From NCBI GenBank assembly GCA_964624235.1, contig CAZUXY010000008.1, positions 23,308-87,307 on the forward strand: a stretch of DNA of 64,000 bases, written 5' to 3'. Shown here piece by piece: positions 53,252 through 61,422 of this stretch (position 1 is the first letter of the stretch; every line of letters begins with the position of its first letter). Source of the stretch: CAZUXY01 sp964624235 (lineage in GTDB: Bacteria; Spirochaetota; UBA4802; UBA5368). The notes below the pieces were generated by a model, which saw nothing but the letters and a program-made list of their open reading frames with translations, did not search any database and was not told where the DNA came from. The translations under genes were made by a program, and so were the position numbers.

Positions 53252-53562
53252 AACGGCATTCTCCCGCGGCTGTTTCATTGAGGCCTTTTTTGGAGGAGTT
53301 GCACCTGTGCGGGGCAACAATGTTCTATTCCGGTAAAAAATGAAAATAACCGGTAAAGAGAAATTTTTAATTGAAATGGAAAAGTGTCAATAAGAAAATA
53401 CCTCCTGATTGCCGGTTCATGAAAGGTCCTGAAAGCAGAACAAATATGATCACCCGGAGCAGGTGTATGCATATCCGCACACAGGCGCGTCACAGGATTC
53501 CTTCAGCGTGATACGTCATGGTATAAAACCTGAACGTTGTTAAATGGAGGCCTAGTAACATA
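53252..53562. other. Intergenic region between glycosyltransferase and methyltransferase genes
   Basis: 311 bases between divergent starts (shorter if the glycosyltransferase starts upstream). A/T-rich patch at 53330-53400 but no promoter pair, RNA or ORF that I can support. Confidence 0.5.
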
Positions 53563-54342
53563 ATGTCCAGAAACAAGAAGCTCGTGGAATTCCTGGAATT
53601 CGATCAAAAGAAAAATTATCTTATTGAACCCTCGGCGCGACATGCATCGATCAGGGGGAAGGTGCTTGATATTATCAAGGAATATAATCCCTCCGTTATC
53701 ATTAAGGCCGGTGTGGGATCGGGTGTCATTTTGTACGAAATTGCACGGGAATGTGAAAGCTATATTGTAGTTATTGAGCCGTCTCTTAACCTCATCAGGG
53801 AGTTTCGGGAAAAGCATAAAGGAGAGGATTTTCTGAAGAGGACCCATTTCATCAACGGTTTCTATGAAGACCTGCCGGTGGATTATTACAAGGCCGATAT
53901 GGTGATCTGTGTGGACAGTTTGCATATCATCGATTCGAGCCGGTGTCTGGACGAATTCAGACGCGCGCTGCAGTTTGAAGGCATACTGTTCCTCGGTACG
54001 GTCGTGCTTAACAACGAGGATATCGATGGCGTGTATGATGAACTGATCCACCTGCTTTTTCCGCTGCACAACGACTATTATCTGGAAGACGATCTGAAGA
54101 CCTTTCTGGAGCTTAAGGATTTTCGTTTTGTAAAAGGAACACTGTTGAACTTCCCCAGGGAGCTTTCCGCGGATATGGTCTATTTCAAGGAGTATACAGG
54201 AACCGACCCGGTGGGAATGGTCACGGATTTCATGAAAGAACGGCGGGACGTTCTTACCTCCCTCTATTCCCTCAACGACAGGGATGTCGTTGAAGAACGG
54301 TACTTTGTGGGGTATTTCGCCCGTAAAAAGCCAGAAGCGTGA
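53563..54342 (+). CDS. SAM-dependent class I methyltransferase
   Basis: 259 residues. The Rossmann fold is visible as VIIKAGVGSGVILYEIA (glycine motif), YIVVIEPSLNLIREF (acidic end of strand 2), YKADMVICVDSLHIIDSSRCLDEFRRALQFEGILFLGT. The C-terminal third looks like a helical cap. Substrate unknown. GGAGG is 11 bases before the ATG. Not part of an operon. Confidence 0.8.
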   Translation: MSRNKKLVEFLEFDQKKNYLIEPSARHASIRGKVLDIIKEYNPSVIIKAGVGSGVILYEIARECESYIVVIEPSLNLIREFREKHKGEDFLKRTHFINGFYEDLPVDYYKADMVICVDSLHIIDSSRCLDEFRRALQFEGILFLGTVVLNNEDIDGVYDELIHLLFPLHNDYYLEDDLKTFLELKDFRFVKGTLLNFPRELSADMVYFKEYTGTDPVGMVTDFMKERRDVLTSLYSLNDRDVVEERYFVGYFARKKPEA

Positions 54343-54365
54343 GGGCAGGGCCGCACCCCGCCCTC
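54341..54365. terminator. Hairpin between convergent methyltransferase and SDR genes
   Basis: GAGGGCAGGG (54341-54350), loop CCGCA, CCCCGCCCTC (54356-54365) with one mismatch. It overlaps the methyltransferase stop and could serve both directions, though neither side has a long T run. Confidence 0.5.
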
Positions 54366-54376
54366 TCTACGGTGAT

Positions 54377-55162
54377 CTACTTCGCCAGCATGCCTCCGTC
54401 CACCGGAATAATGGCGCCGGTTACGTAATCGGACGCCTTCGACGCAAGAAAAACAGCAAGCCCCTTTATGTCGTCCTCCTCACCCATATGTGGAATGGGT
54501 ATCTGCATCAGCATTGCGTCCCTGAGCGGCTTCATCTCTTCCCTGTCCAGATATCCCATCATATCGGTATGGAAAAAACCGGGCGCTATGGCATTGACGT
54601 AGATTTTATAACGTGCCAGTTTGATTGCCAGGTTCATGGTAAGCAGATTGATGGCCGCTTTCGTGGAATTATAAGGGACGGCGGGATGAGCTTCCTCGAG
54701 TGAACCGCGGAATGCCATCACCGATGAAATATTGATTATCTTGCCGCCGCCCTTTTCCTTCATGATTTTTGCGGTCTCCTGGCTGATTATCCATACCCCC
54801 CGCACGTTTACCTCGAAGACCTTGTCCCAGCGTTCCAGCGGGAAGTCCAGTGTGGGGGCGCCCCAGGTCACACCCGCGTTGTTTACCAGTATGTCGATAG
54901 TGCCGAACTCCTTTACCGTGGTTTTGACCAGGTTCAGAATGTCCTCCTGTTTCCCCATGTCGCATTTGACCGGGAGTGCTTTGACCCCGAGTTTCGCGAG
55001 TTCGGCGGCGGTCTTTTCCAGGGTATCGATTTTACGCGATGCGATCACCACATCGGCACCGGCTTCCGCAAGCCCCGTGGCGATAAACCTGCCGATTCCT
55101 CTTCCTCCCCCCGTTATGAGGGCCACTTTTTTTTTCAGACTGAACAGTTCGTTAACATGCAT
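54377..55162 (-). CDS. Short-chain dehydrogenase/reductase (classical SDR)
   Basis: 261 residues. Cofactor motif TGGGRGIGRFIATGLAEAG, NNAGV, catalytic Ser in NISSVMAF and YxxxK in YNSTKAAINLL. The overall pattern (NAIAPGFFHTDMM, VDGGM at the end) is like gluconate 5-dehydrogenase or FabG-type reductases. Substrate uncertain. AGAGG before the ATG; transcribed alone. Confidence 0.9.
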   Translation of the reverse strand: MHVNELFSLKKKVALITGGGRGIGRFIATGLAEAGADVVIASRKIDTLEKTAAELAKLGVKALPVKCDMGKQEDILNLVKTTVKEFGTIDILVNNAGVTWGAPTLDFPLERWDKVFEVNVRGVWIISQETAKIMKEKGGGKIINISSVMAFRGSLEEAHPAVPYNSTKAAINLLTMNLAIKLARYKIYVNAIAPGFFHTDMMGYLDREEMKPLRDAMLMQIPIPHMGEEDDIKGLAVFLASKASDYVTGAIIPVDGGMLAK

Positions 55163-55514
55163 TGGGTACCTCTTTTACTATGTAAATTGATGAGGCTGAT
55201 ATTCATGTGTTAACGTAGTCGGCCGCAACAGCCACCCGACGGGTACACAGTGTCGCACCTGCTGTACGGTGTCAGTCGCGGTTTCGGCCATGCGGTATCT
55301 GCGGCGGAATGTCCGCGGGGCGGTATGCATACCATGTAGTGTTCACCCGTCGTCTCGTTTGGTGGTATCATGGAGGAAATTCCTGTCCACCCTTATTTGT
55401 ACCCCGGTGGAGGAAGGGGGCTGGTAAAAATTTCTTGACATTGAATTGTTCTCCACGGTATGTGGAAATGAAAATTTACCCGCGTTGTAGACAAAACACA
55501 ATTCCGGGAAATTT
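55163..55514 (+). other. Intergenic region before tRNA-Val
   Basis: 352 bases. The right end carries the promoter at 55435-55464. A 71-codon frame at 55309-55524 lacks a ribosome site. Nothing else recognised. Confidence 0.55.
55435..55464 (+). promoter_or_regulatory. Candidate promoter of tRNA-Val and perhaps thrS
   Basis: TTGACA (55435-55440), 18-base spacer, TATGTG (55459-55464), about 50 bases before the tRNA, same elements as upstream of tRNA-Ser (GGA). Confidence 0.55.
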
Positions 55515-55588
55515 GGGCGATTAGCTCAGTTGGTTAGAGCGCCTGCTCGACACGCAGGAGGTCATTGGTTCAACTCCGATATCGCCCA
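55515..55588 (+). tRNA. tRNA-Val (GAC), unusual C33
   Basis: 74 nt. Acceptor GGGCGAT (55515-55521) pairs with ATCGCCC (55581-55587), discriminator A. D arm GCTC/GAGC; anticodon stem CCTGC/GCAGG; T arm ATTGG/CCGAT with TTCAACT. The anticodon loop is TCGACAC, giving GAC at 55549-55551 (Val, GUC/GUU) but with C at position 33, where U is nearly universal; the usual loop is CTGACAC. So positions 32-33 look swapped. No CCA encoded. Placed 31 bases before thrS. Confidence 0.88.
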
Positions 55589-55619
55589 GATTTTTTTCTC
55601 TACCAACAGGAACAGTACC

Positions 55620-57548
55620 GTGAGCAGTGAAATAAATGTAACCCTTCCCGATAAATCCGTTGTTAAGGCACCCAGGGACGCTACCGTTCATGAAATAATA
55701 GGTAAAATCGGCGGCCGTCTCCAGAAAGCGGCGCTGGCGGCCGAGGTCAACGGGGCCCTGGTTGACCTGAACCTTCGCCCGGGTGAGGACATCTCTCTCA
55801 GGGTGGTAACCTTTGATAATCCGGAGGGCAGGGAGATTTTTCGGCATTCGGGTTCGCACCTTATGGCTCAGGCGGTCAAGCGACTTTACCCTGATGCAAG
55901 GCTGGCGATCGGCCCTTCAATAGAAAACGGATTCTACTATGATTTCGATCTGCCAAAAACCTTCACACCAGAAGACCTGGAAAAGATCGAAGCCGAAATG
56001 GCGGTGATAGTAAAAGAAGACCTGCCGGTGGAAAGACGGGAAATGTCCCGTGATGAGGCAATCGATTTTTTCACCTCACGTGGAGAACGGTATAAAGTCG
56101 AATTGCTCAATGAAATGTCGAATGGGAAGGTTTCGGTGTACTTTCAGGGTGAATTCGCCGATATGTGCCGCGGACCGCACGTGCCCCGCACCTCGTACCT
56201 GAAAGCCTGCAAACTGCTCTCAATCGCCGGCGCCTACTGGAGGGGTGATGAGAAGCGGCCCATGCTGCAGCGTATCTACGGAACCGCCTGGAGCACCAGG
56301 GAGCAGCTGGACGAACACCTGAAAAAACTCGAAGAGATCGAAAAAAGGGATCACCGGCGTCTGGGGAGGGAACTGGATCTCTATTCGGTACACGAAGAGG
56401 TCGGCCCCGGCCTCATCCACTGGCACCCCCGCGGGGCCCGCCTGCGCAACTCGATCGAGAATTTCTGGCGCGATGAACATTATAAAAACGGGTACGACCT
56501 TATCATTACGCCCCATATCGGACGGGCGAACCTCTGGCAGACCAGCGGACACCTGGATTTCTACAACGAAAACATGTATTCACCCATGGACATCGACGGG
56601 CAGGACTATTACGTCAAGCCGATGAACTGCCCCTTTCATATAATGATATACAAGAGCCGCGGCTGGTCGTACCGCGATTATCCCCTGCGCTGGGCCGAAC
56701 TCGGTACGGTGTACCGTTATGAGCGCAGCGGCGTGCTGCACGGGCTTTTGAGGGTGCGGGGCTTCACGCAGGACGACGCCCATTTGTACTGCAGGCCCGA
56801 TCAGATGCCCGCCGAGATCGATCGTGTACTGGCCTTCAGCCTGTACATGCTCCGTTCTTTCGGGTTTGAGGATTTCAATCTCTATCTGGCGACCCGCCCC
56901 GCCGAGAAATTCGTCGGTGACGAAGCGAACTGGAAAGACGCGACGGAGGCCCTGGAAGCCTCGCTGAAAAGGGCCGGCGTGGAGTACTCGGTGGACGAAG
57001 GGGGTGGCGCCTTCTATGGTCCCAAAATCGACATCAAGATAAAGGATGCCCTGGGAAGGGAATGGCAGTGCAGCACCATCCAGTTCGACTTCAACGAGCC
57101 GGAACGGTTCGATATGAGCTACGTGGGGCCCGACGGCCAGAAACACCGTCCCTACATGATTCACCGGGCGCTGTTCGGTTCCATGGAGAGGTTTATCGGC
57201 GTTCTTATTGAATATTATGCCGGGAAGTTCCCCCTCTGGCTGTCTCCGGTACATATCCAACTGCTCAGCGTGACTGGAGATGCGGCCGAACATACCGCAA
57301 AACTGAAAGAACGCATGATGAAAGAGGGGATACACTCCGAAGCCGACCTCAGGGACGAGACCATCGGCTATAAAATCAGGGACGCCATCGAGAAAAAGGT
57401 CCCTTATATCGGGGTCATCGGGAAAAAGGAACTGGAAAACGGGACCGTCTCTTTACGGAAGAGGGGTGAACAGTCCTCTCGGAGCCTGCAAATAGATGAA
57501 CTTGTTGTGAAGATTAAAGATGAAATAGAAAAGAAGGTCAGCTTCTGA
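55620..57548 (+). CDS. thrS: Threonyl-tRNA synthetase
   Basis: 642 residues from a GTG at 55620 with AGGA 8 bases upstream; the longer open frame runs through tRNA-Val and is not used. N-terminal TGS domain (VTLPDKSVVKAPRDATVHEIIG), SAD editing domain (ENGFYYDFDLP, MCRGPHVPRT), class II core with motif 1 LRNSIENFWRDEHYKNGYD, MNCPFHIMIY, motif 2 YRYERSGVLHGLLRVRGFTQDDAH, motif 3 HRALFGSMERFIGVLIEYY, then the anticodon domain. It heads the widespread thrS-infC-rpmI-rplT cluster. Confidence 0.97.
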   Translation: MSSEINVTLPDKSVVKAPRDATVHEIIGKIGGRLQKAALAAEVNGALVDLNLRPGEDISLRVVTFDNPEGREIFRHSGSHLMAQAVKRLYPDARLAIGPSIENGFYYDFDLPKTFTPEDLEKIEAEMAVIVKEDLPVERREMSRDEAIDFFTSRGERYKVELLNEMSNGKVSVYFQGEFADMCRGPHVPRTSYLKACKLLSIAGAYWRGDEKRPMLQRIYGTAWSTREQLDEHLKKLEEIEKRDHRRLGRELDLYSVHEEVGPGLIHWHPRGARLRNSIENFWRDEHYKNGYDLIITPHIGRANLWQTSGHLDFYNENMYSPMDIDGQDYYVKPMNCPFHIMIYKSRGWSYRDYPLRWAELGTVYRYERSGVLHGLLRVRGFTQDDAHLYCRPDQMPAEIDRVLAFSLYMLRSFGFEDFNLYLATRPAEKFVGDEANWKDATEALEASLKRAGVEYSVDEGGGAFYGPKIDIKIKDALGREWQCSTIQFDFNEPERFDMSYVGPDGQKHRPYMIHRALFGSMERFIGVLIEYYAGKFPLWLSPVHIQLLSVTGDAAEHTAKLKERMMKEGIHSEADLRDETIGYKIRDAIEKKVPYIGVIGKKELENGTVSLRKRGEQSSRSLQIDELVVKIKDEIEKKVSF

Positions 57549-57758
57549 GGTGTTACCCGTAACGGCGGATAAATATAACACACCATCCGGTTTTGAGAAA
57601 ATAAGCTTGAAATTTTGTTGATTTATATAGATATATATTATCATTGTGGCACATTATTCAGTAATCGTGTAGTCCGCAGCCGTCCGGTTGCGTGGATAGC
57701 GATAATCCATTACAAACCCTGAATTTATATCCACTTTTGTTAGGTGTAGGGGAGGTTG

Positions 57759-58298
57759 ATTATAGACAAGTCAGATTCCAAACGGTACAGGATCAATGAC
57801 CAGATCCGAGCGGCAAAGGTCAGGCTTGTAGGCGAGGAGGGAGGGCCCGCCATAATTTCACTGGAAGACGCTCTCACTATAGCCCGGAGCAAGGACCTGG
57901 ACTTGGTGGAGATATCATCGGATCAGGACCCTCCTGTGGTTAAAGTCATTGATTTCAGTAAATTCAGGTTTGAACAGATTAAGAAGGCCAAGGAGGCCAA
58001 AAAAAAGCAGAAAGTCATTCATGTAAAGGAAGTTAAGTTCAGGCCGTCGATAGATGCTCATGATTACCGGCATAAAGTAAACCATGCAAGGGAATTCATC
58101 GAGAAGGGCGACAAGGTCAAATTTACCCTCATGTTCAGGGGGCGTGAGATAATTCACAAGGATCTCGGTTTCAAGGTCATGGACAATATTAAAGAAGATA
58201 TCAAAGATATCGCCCAGATTGAAAAGTTCCCCTCTATCGAAGGAAGAAACATTACCATGATCGTAACGCCGCTGGTGACAAGCGGCATGAAAAAATAG
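57759..58298 (+). CDS. infC: Translation initiation factor IF-3 with a non-NTG start
   Basis: 179 residues. YRINDQIRAAKVRLVGEEGG opens IF3-N; KKKQKVIHVKEVKFRPSIDAHDYRHKV spans the linker and IF3-C. No ATG or GTG fits: GGGGAGG (57749-57755) is directly followed by TTG (57756), ATT (57759), ATA (57762). TTG touches the ribosome site; ATT or ATA has better spacing. E. coli infC starts with ATT for self-control, so ATT is taken here; ATA (spacing 6) is as likely. It is the first ribosomal-cluster gene after a 210-base spacer that has an AT-rich stretch (57605-57650). Confidence 0.95.
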   Translation: MIDKSDSKRYRINDQIRAAKVRLVGEEGGPAIISLEDALTIARSKDLDLVEISSDQDPPVVKVIDFSKFRFEQIKKAKEAKKKQKVIHVKEVKFRPSIDAHDYRHKVNHAREFIEKGDKVKFTLMFRGREIIHKDLGFKVMDNIKEDIKDIAQIEKFPSIEGRNITMIVTPLVTSGMKK

Positions 58299-58323
58299 AT
58301 GCTTTTATAATGCGAGGTAAGAA

Positions 58324-58521
58324 ATGCCGAAATTAAAGACTAACAGCGGCGCGAAAAAACGCTTTAAAATAACCAAGAACGGTAAAGTGAAAAAAGCCAA
58401 TGGGTGGAAAAGCCACCTTTTAGAGGGAAAGTCCGCCGGCCGCAAACGCAGACTGCGGGGCATGAGCATTGTGAGCAGTTCAGAGCAGAAAAGAATAAAA
58501 ACAATGCTCCCCTACGCTTGA
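58324..58521 (+). CDS. rpmI: Ribosomal protein L35
   Basis: 65 residues: MPKLKTNSGAKKRFKITKNG and a basic tail (HLLEGKSAGRKRRLRG), standard for L35 of the large subunit. GAGGTAAGAA before the ATG, 25 bases after infC. Confidence 0.97.
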   Translation: MPKLKTNSGAKKRFKITKNGKVKKANGWKSHLLEGKSAGRKRRLRGMSIVSSSEQKRIKTMLPYA

Positions 58522-58566
58522 AACACTTTATAAAATTAATTTTTTTACAGCTGAAGAGGATATGCT

Positions 58567-58923
58567 ATGCCAAAAGCAACCACAGGACGAGTTCATCATA
58601 AAAGAAGAGAGAAGCTTTTACATGACGTAAAGGGCTTCACCGGAGCCCGTAAAAACCTGTACCGTACAGCGAAGGACGCCCGCAGGAGGGCGCTCCAGAA
58701 TTCATATAAAGACCGTAGAAGAAGAAAACGGGACTTCAGGAATCTCTGGATCACCAGGATAAACGCGGCGGCCCGGCTTTACGGTGTTTCATACAGCCGC
58801 CTTATAGCCGGCATGGGGTCCGCGGGAATTGATATCAACAGGAAGATAATGGCTGAGCTGGCGGTCAGCGATCCAAACGCATTCAGGGAAATCGTTGACG
58901 CAGTAAAAGAAAAAACATCCTGA
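58567..58923 (+). CDS. rplT: Ribosomal protein L20
   Basis: 118 residues: MPKATTGRVHHKRREKLLHD, GFTGARKNLYRTAKDARRRA, the RRRRKRDFRNLWITRINAAAR core, YGVSYSRLIAGM. It is a primary binder of 23S rRNA in 50S assembly and, in other bacteria, represses its own operon. GAGGA before the ATG. No L20-binding leader was recognised by eye. Confidence 0.97.
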   Translation: MPKATTGRVHHKRREKLLHDVKGFTGARKNLYRTAKDARRRALQNSYKDRRRRKRDFRNLWITRINAAARLYGVSYSRLIAGMGSAGIDINRKIMAELAVSDPNAFREIVDAVKEKTS

Positions 58924-58957
58924 GTCCGGGCGTTCCGGCATCCGGGAGGATGGTGGT

Positions 58958-59863
58958 ATGTTGATAAAAAGAGGCGCCGCCGCGGTGGCGCTTGTTTTGT
59001 TTTATATGCTGCCGATCCCGGGGCATGCGTCCCTTCCTCTGACCGAGACCATCGGCACGCTTCCTGAAGGTAAAACCGAACTGATCGCGGGTGAGAGGAT
59101 ATACACACACGGAAGCGGGTTTCGACAGGAAACACTTGGTTTTTCTTTCGGGATACTGCCCGCTCTTACCATAAGCTTCTACTTCCAATATCTGCACCGC
59201 GGTATACTTGAACCCCGGGAAAGTGAAATCGGGGATTCCTTTCTCCGGTTGTGGTTATTCATAGGGGATTACTGGGATGACACCCTGCACGTGGGCCTCA
59301 TGGGCCTCATGCGGTTGCCCACCGGTGTTAATGCCTACCGCAGCGAAACCTGGAGACCACTGGCATTCGGAAACAACGAGCTTCGGATCGGGCCCGTAGT
59401 CCAGAAAGACTTGGATAGGGTATACCTTCATTTCAATGTTTTTTACGTGTTCAGGGAAAGGGACGGGGAGGGATTATACGATACGCTCTATCTGAATCCG
59501 CTGGACCAGAACACCTATGAAAAACTTTTCGGTCTGAACTTCACCGCCGAAAAAACATTCCTTGAGCCTGCACGACTCAGAAACGATTATTGCGTCGTCG
59601 CACTGGGTGTAAATACGGAGTATTTTTATCCCTTTATCCCTTTTATGGAGGTGTATACATCTTTCAGGTTGAACGGTGGAACGATCAGGGAGGATGAACT
59701 GCCGGTGGAAGGGGGTGGTATTTTCCCCGTTATGCTTTCCGCGGGGGGGCGTTACTTCTTTACACGGGCCGCGTATGGCGGGTTGTATTGTATCATAAAT
59801 CTGGTAAGGATCAGGGGTTTCCAGGAGGAGACTTTTGGTATGGATTTAGGGATTCAATTTTAA
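58958..59863 (+). CDS. Predicted outer-membrane beta-barrel protein
   Basis: 301 residues. Signal peptide (LIKRGAAAVALVLFYMLPIPGHA) then about 275 residues of alternating hydrophobic/polar strands ending in the aromatic QF typical of barrels (FGMDLGIQF). Family not recognised; it could be a DUF3187-like or alginate-export-like porin. GGGAGG 9 bases before the ATG. It follows rplT by 34 bases and may be read through from it. Confidence 0.65.
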   Translation: MLIKRGAAAVALVLFYMLPIPGHASLPLTETIGTLPEGKTELIAGERIYTHGSGFRQETLGFSFGILPALTISFYFQYLHRGILEPRESEIGDSFLRLWLFIGDYWDDTLHVGLMGLMRLPTGVNAYRSETWRPLAFGNNELRIGPVVQKDLDRVYLHFNVFYVFRERDGEGLYDTLYLNPLDQNTYEKLFGLNFTAEKTFLEPARLRNDYCVVALGVNTEYFYPFIPFMEVYTSFRLNGGTIREDELPVEGGGIFPVMLSAGGRYFFTRAAYGGLYCIINLVRIRGFQEETFGMDLGIQF

Positions 59864-59874
59864 AAAAATAAAAC

Positions 59875-59903
59875 TTGATAATATTGAGCAGTCTTCATAC
59901 ACT
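59875..59903 (+). promoter_or_regulatory. Candidate promoter of the coiled-coil/zapA operon
   Basis: TTGATA (59875-59880), 17-base spacer, TACACT (59898-59903), giving a leader of about 190 bases to the ATG at 60099. The spacer holds no other recognised element. Confidence 0.55.
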
Positions 59904-60098
59904 AAAAAAGTATATGTAGAAGTCACAAACGTGCAATTTCCCTGAAAGGGATATATCTTTTTTATTTACCGGGATGGGATTACGGCCGAAAATAATATAA
60001 GACGCATAAGGGAAATTAAACGGATTTCGGCGGTTAATCCATAATTATAAAGGGAAAAGCGGCGTATTATTTAAAAAACTGAGCGGAGGTATTATTTA

Positions 60099-60851
60099 AT
60101 GATTACCATGCAGCAACTTGAAGAACTGGAGAGCAGAATCATTAAGGCCCTGCAGTTGATAGGAGATCTCAGGGTTGAAAATTCACGGCTTGAAGCCGAT
60201 AACGAATCCCTTAAAACCATTGCCGAAGAAGCGAAGCTGAGTCTTGAAGAGAAGGAACAGGAAATAGCCAAGATACAGAGAGAACTGGACCAGACAGCCA
60301 GGGAACTGGCGGGACTCAAGCAGAAAGAAGAGGTGCTCGAGAAAAAGGTAATAGAGCTGCTGGGCAAACTCGATGTACTCACCGGAGGTGCGGGAGCGGG
60401 TATATCGAGCGCCGGTATTGCGGCCAGACCCTCTCCGCCGCCTCCCAGACGGAAAGAGCCGGTCGTCGTGAAGGAACCCGAGGTGCGGGAAGAACCGGTG
60501 ATAGAAAAAGATATACCCGTGAGAGAAGAAATACCCGAGGATGTGAGTATAGAGACCGTCGAGGAATCTGACGATATGACGCTGAGCGAAAAGGACGATG
60601 ACATCATTATTATTGATGATGATACTATTGCCGGTGATTCGGATGTAATGGTTGAGTCGGCCGCTGAAGGCGGGATGGAGGAAGATGAAATCATTCTCCT
60701 GGATGAAAGCGAGGATGAGATCGTTATCGATGATGTGGACGAGGAATTGACTATTATCGACGAGACTGAAACAAAGCCGAGAAAGAAGAGTTCCGCTGCT
60801 GCGGCTGACGATGATGAGGAATTCCTCATTATTGAAGAGGACTCAAAATAA
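60099..60851 (+). CDS. Coiled-coil protein with repeated hydrophobic-acidic motifs, upstream of zapA
   Basis: 250 residues. Residues 1-92 are a heptad coiled coil (ITMQQLEELESRIIKALQLI, then IAEEAKLSLEEKEQEIAKIQ) in the style of ZapB. A Pro-rich link (about 111-118) follows, then a very acidic tail with five short clusters of 3-4 bulky hydrophobics flanked by Asp/Glu: IIII (169-172), IILL (198-201), IVI (208-210), LTII (217-220), FLII (242-245). GGAGG 11 bases before the ATG. It precedes zapA by 51 bases. A divisome role is inferred from the partner. Confidence 0.7.
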   Translation: MITMQQLEELESRIIKALQLIGDLRVENSRLEADNESLKTIAEEAKLSLEEKEQEIAKIQRELDQTARELAGLKQKEEVLEKKVIELLGKLDVLTGGAGAGISSAGIAARPSPPPPRRKEPVVVKEPEVREEPVIEKDIPVREEIPEDVSIETVEESDDMTLSEKDDDIIIIDDDTIAGDSDVMVESAAEGGMEEDEIILLDESEDEIVIDDVDEELTIIDETETKPRKKSSAAAADDDEEFLIIEEDSK

Positions 60852-60902
60852 GCGGCTTGCGGGCGGGTTTTCCGCTCTGCTCTGAGAGGGAGGTCGTATC
60901 CG

Positions 60903-61226
60903 ATGGACAACAGGGTAAAGGTGCAAATTTACGGGAATAATTACTGCATCCAGGGAGATGCTTCCCCCGAATATGTACAGAAGCTTGCGGAATTCGTGAA
61001 CGAGAAAATGGAAGAGGTCGGCCGCGGTATCGCTAATGCCAATCTTACGCAAATCGCGATACTGGCGGCGCTTAATATCGCCGATGAGTACTACCAGCTT
61101 AAGGAATTGAGGACGGGCTTAAGCACCGAACTGGAACGTAAGACCAAAACGCTTATATCCCTCCTTGATGATGGGCTTGTGGGTGACATTTATTCAGGGT
61201 ATAACGAGAACACAGACCGGATGTAG
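60903..61226 (+). CDS. zapA: Cell-division protein ZapA
   Basis: 107 residues. RVKVQIYGNNYCIQGDASPEYVQKLAEFVNEKM is the ZapA N-terminal head, then a helix AILAALNIADEYYQLKELR that forms the tetramer coil. It bundles FtsZ at midcell. GGGAGG 9 bases before the ATG. Probably cotranscribed with the coiled-coil gene. Confidence 0.92.
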   Translation: MDNRVKVQIYGNNYCIQGDASPEYVQKLAEFVNEKMEEVGRGIANANLTQIAILAALNIADEYYQLKELRTGLSTELERKTKTLISLLDDGLVGDIYSGYNENTDRM

Positions 61227-61253
61227 TATGTTGTACCAACCCTGAATTACCTG

Positions 61254-61299
61254 CTTGCTACGGATAGTGACCCGAGTACAGGTCGTTTATTTCAGCAAG
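61254..61299 (+). other. Stem-loop region downstream of zapA
   Basis: CTTGCT (61254-61259) pairs with AGCAAG (61294-61299) and encloses GACC/GGTC (61269-61272, 61281-61284). Other bacteria encode 6S RNA after zapA, but no 6S consensus is evident and the space is short. Could also be a terminator-like structure. Confidence 0.3.
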
Positions 61300-61422
61300 G
61301 CAAACCCTCCTTATATGACCTGCTAAAAACCCTGCTCCAAGGTGAAAAAAAGCTTTCCACAACCAAAGAAGATAATTATTTTTACACTTTTAAATCAAAG
61401 ATCAAGTAAACCAAGTACATGC

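Noticed and set aside
55530..55619. N-terminal extension of thrS through tRNA-Val
   Set aside because: The frame is open but lies within the tRNA; GTG 55620 with AGGA gives the standard ThrRS N-terminus.
61227..61341. 6S RNA downstream of zapA
   Set aside because: Position fits, but the space is short and no long closing stem with a central bubble was seen; kept only as a low-confidence structured region.
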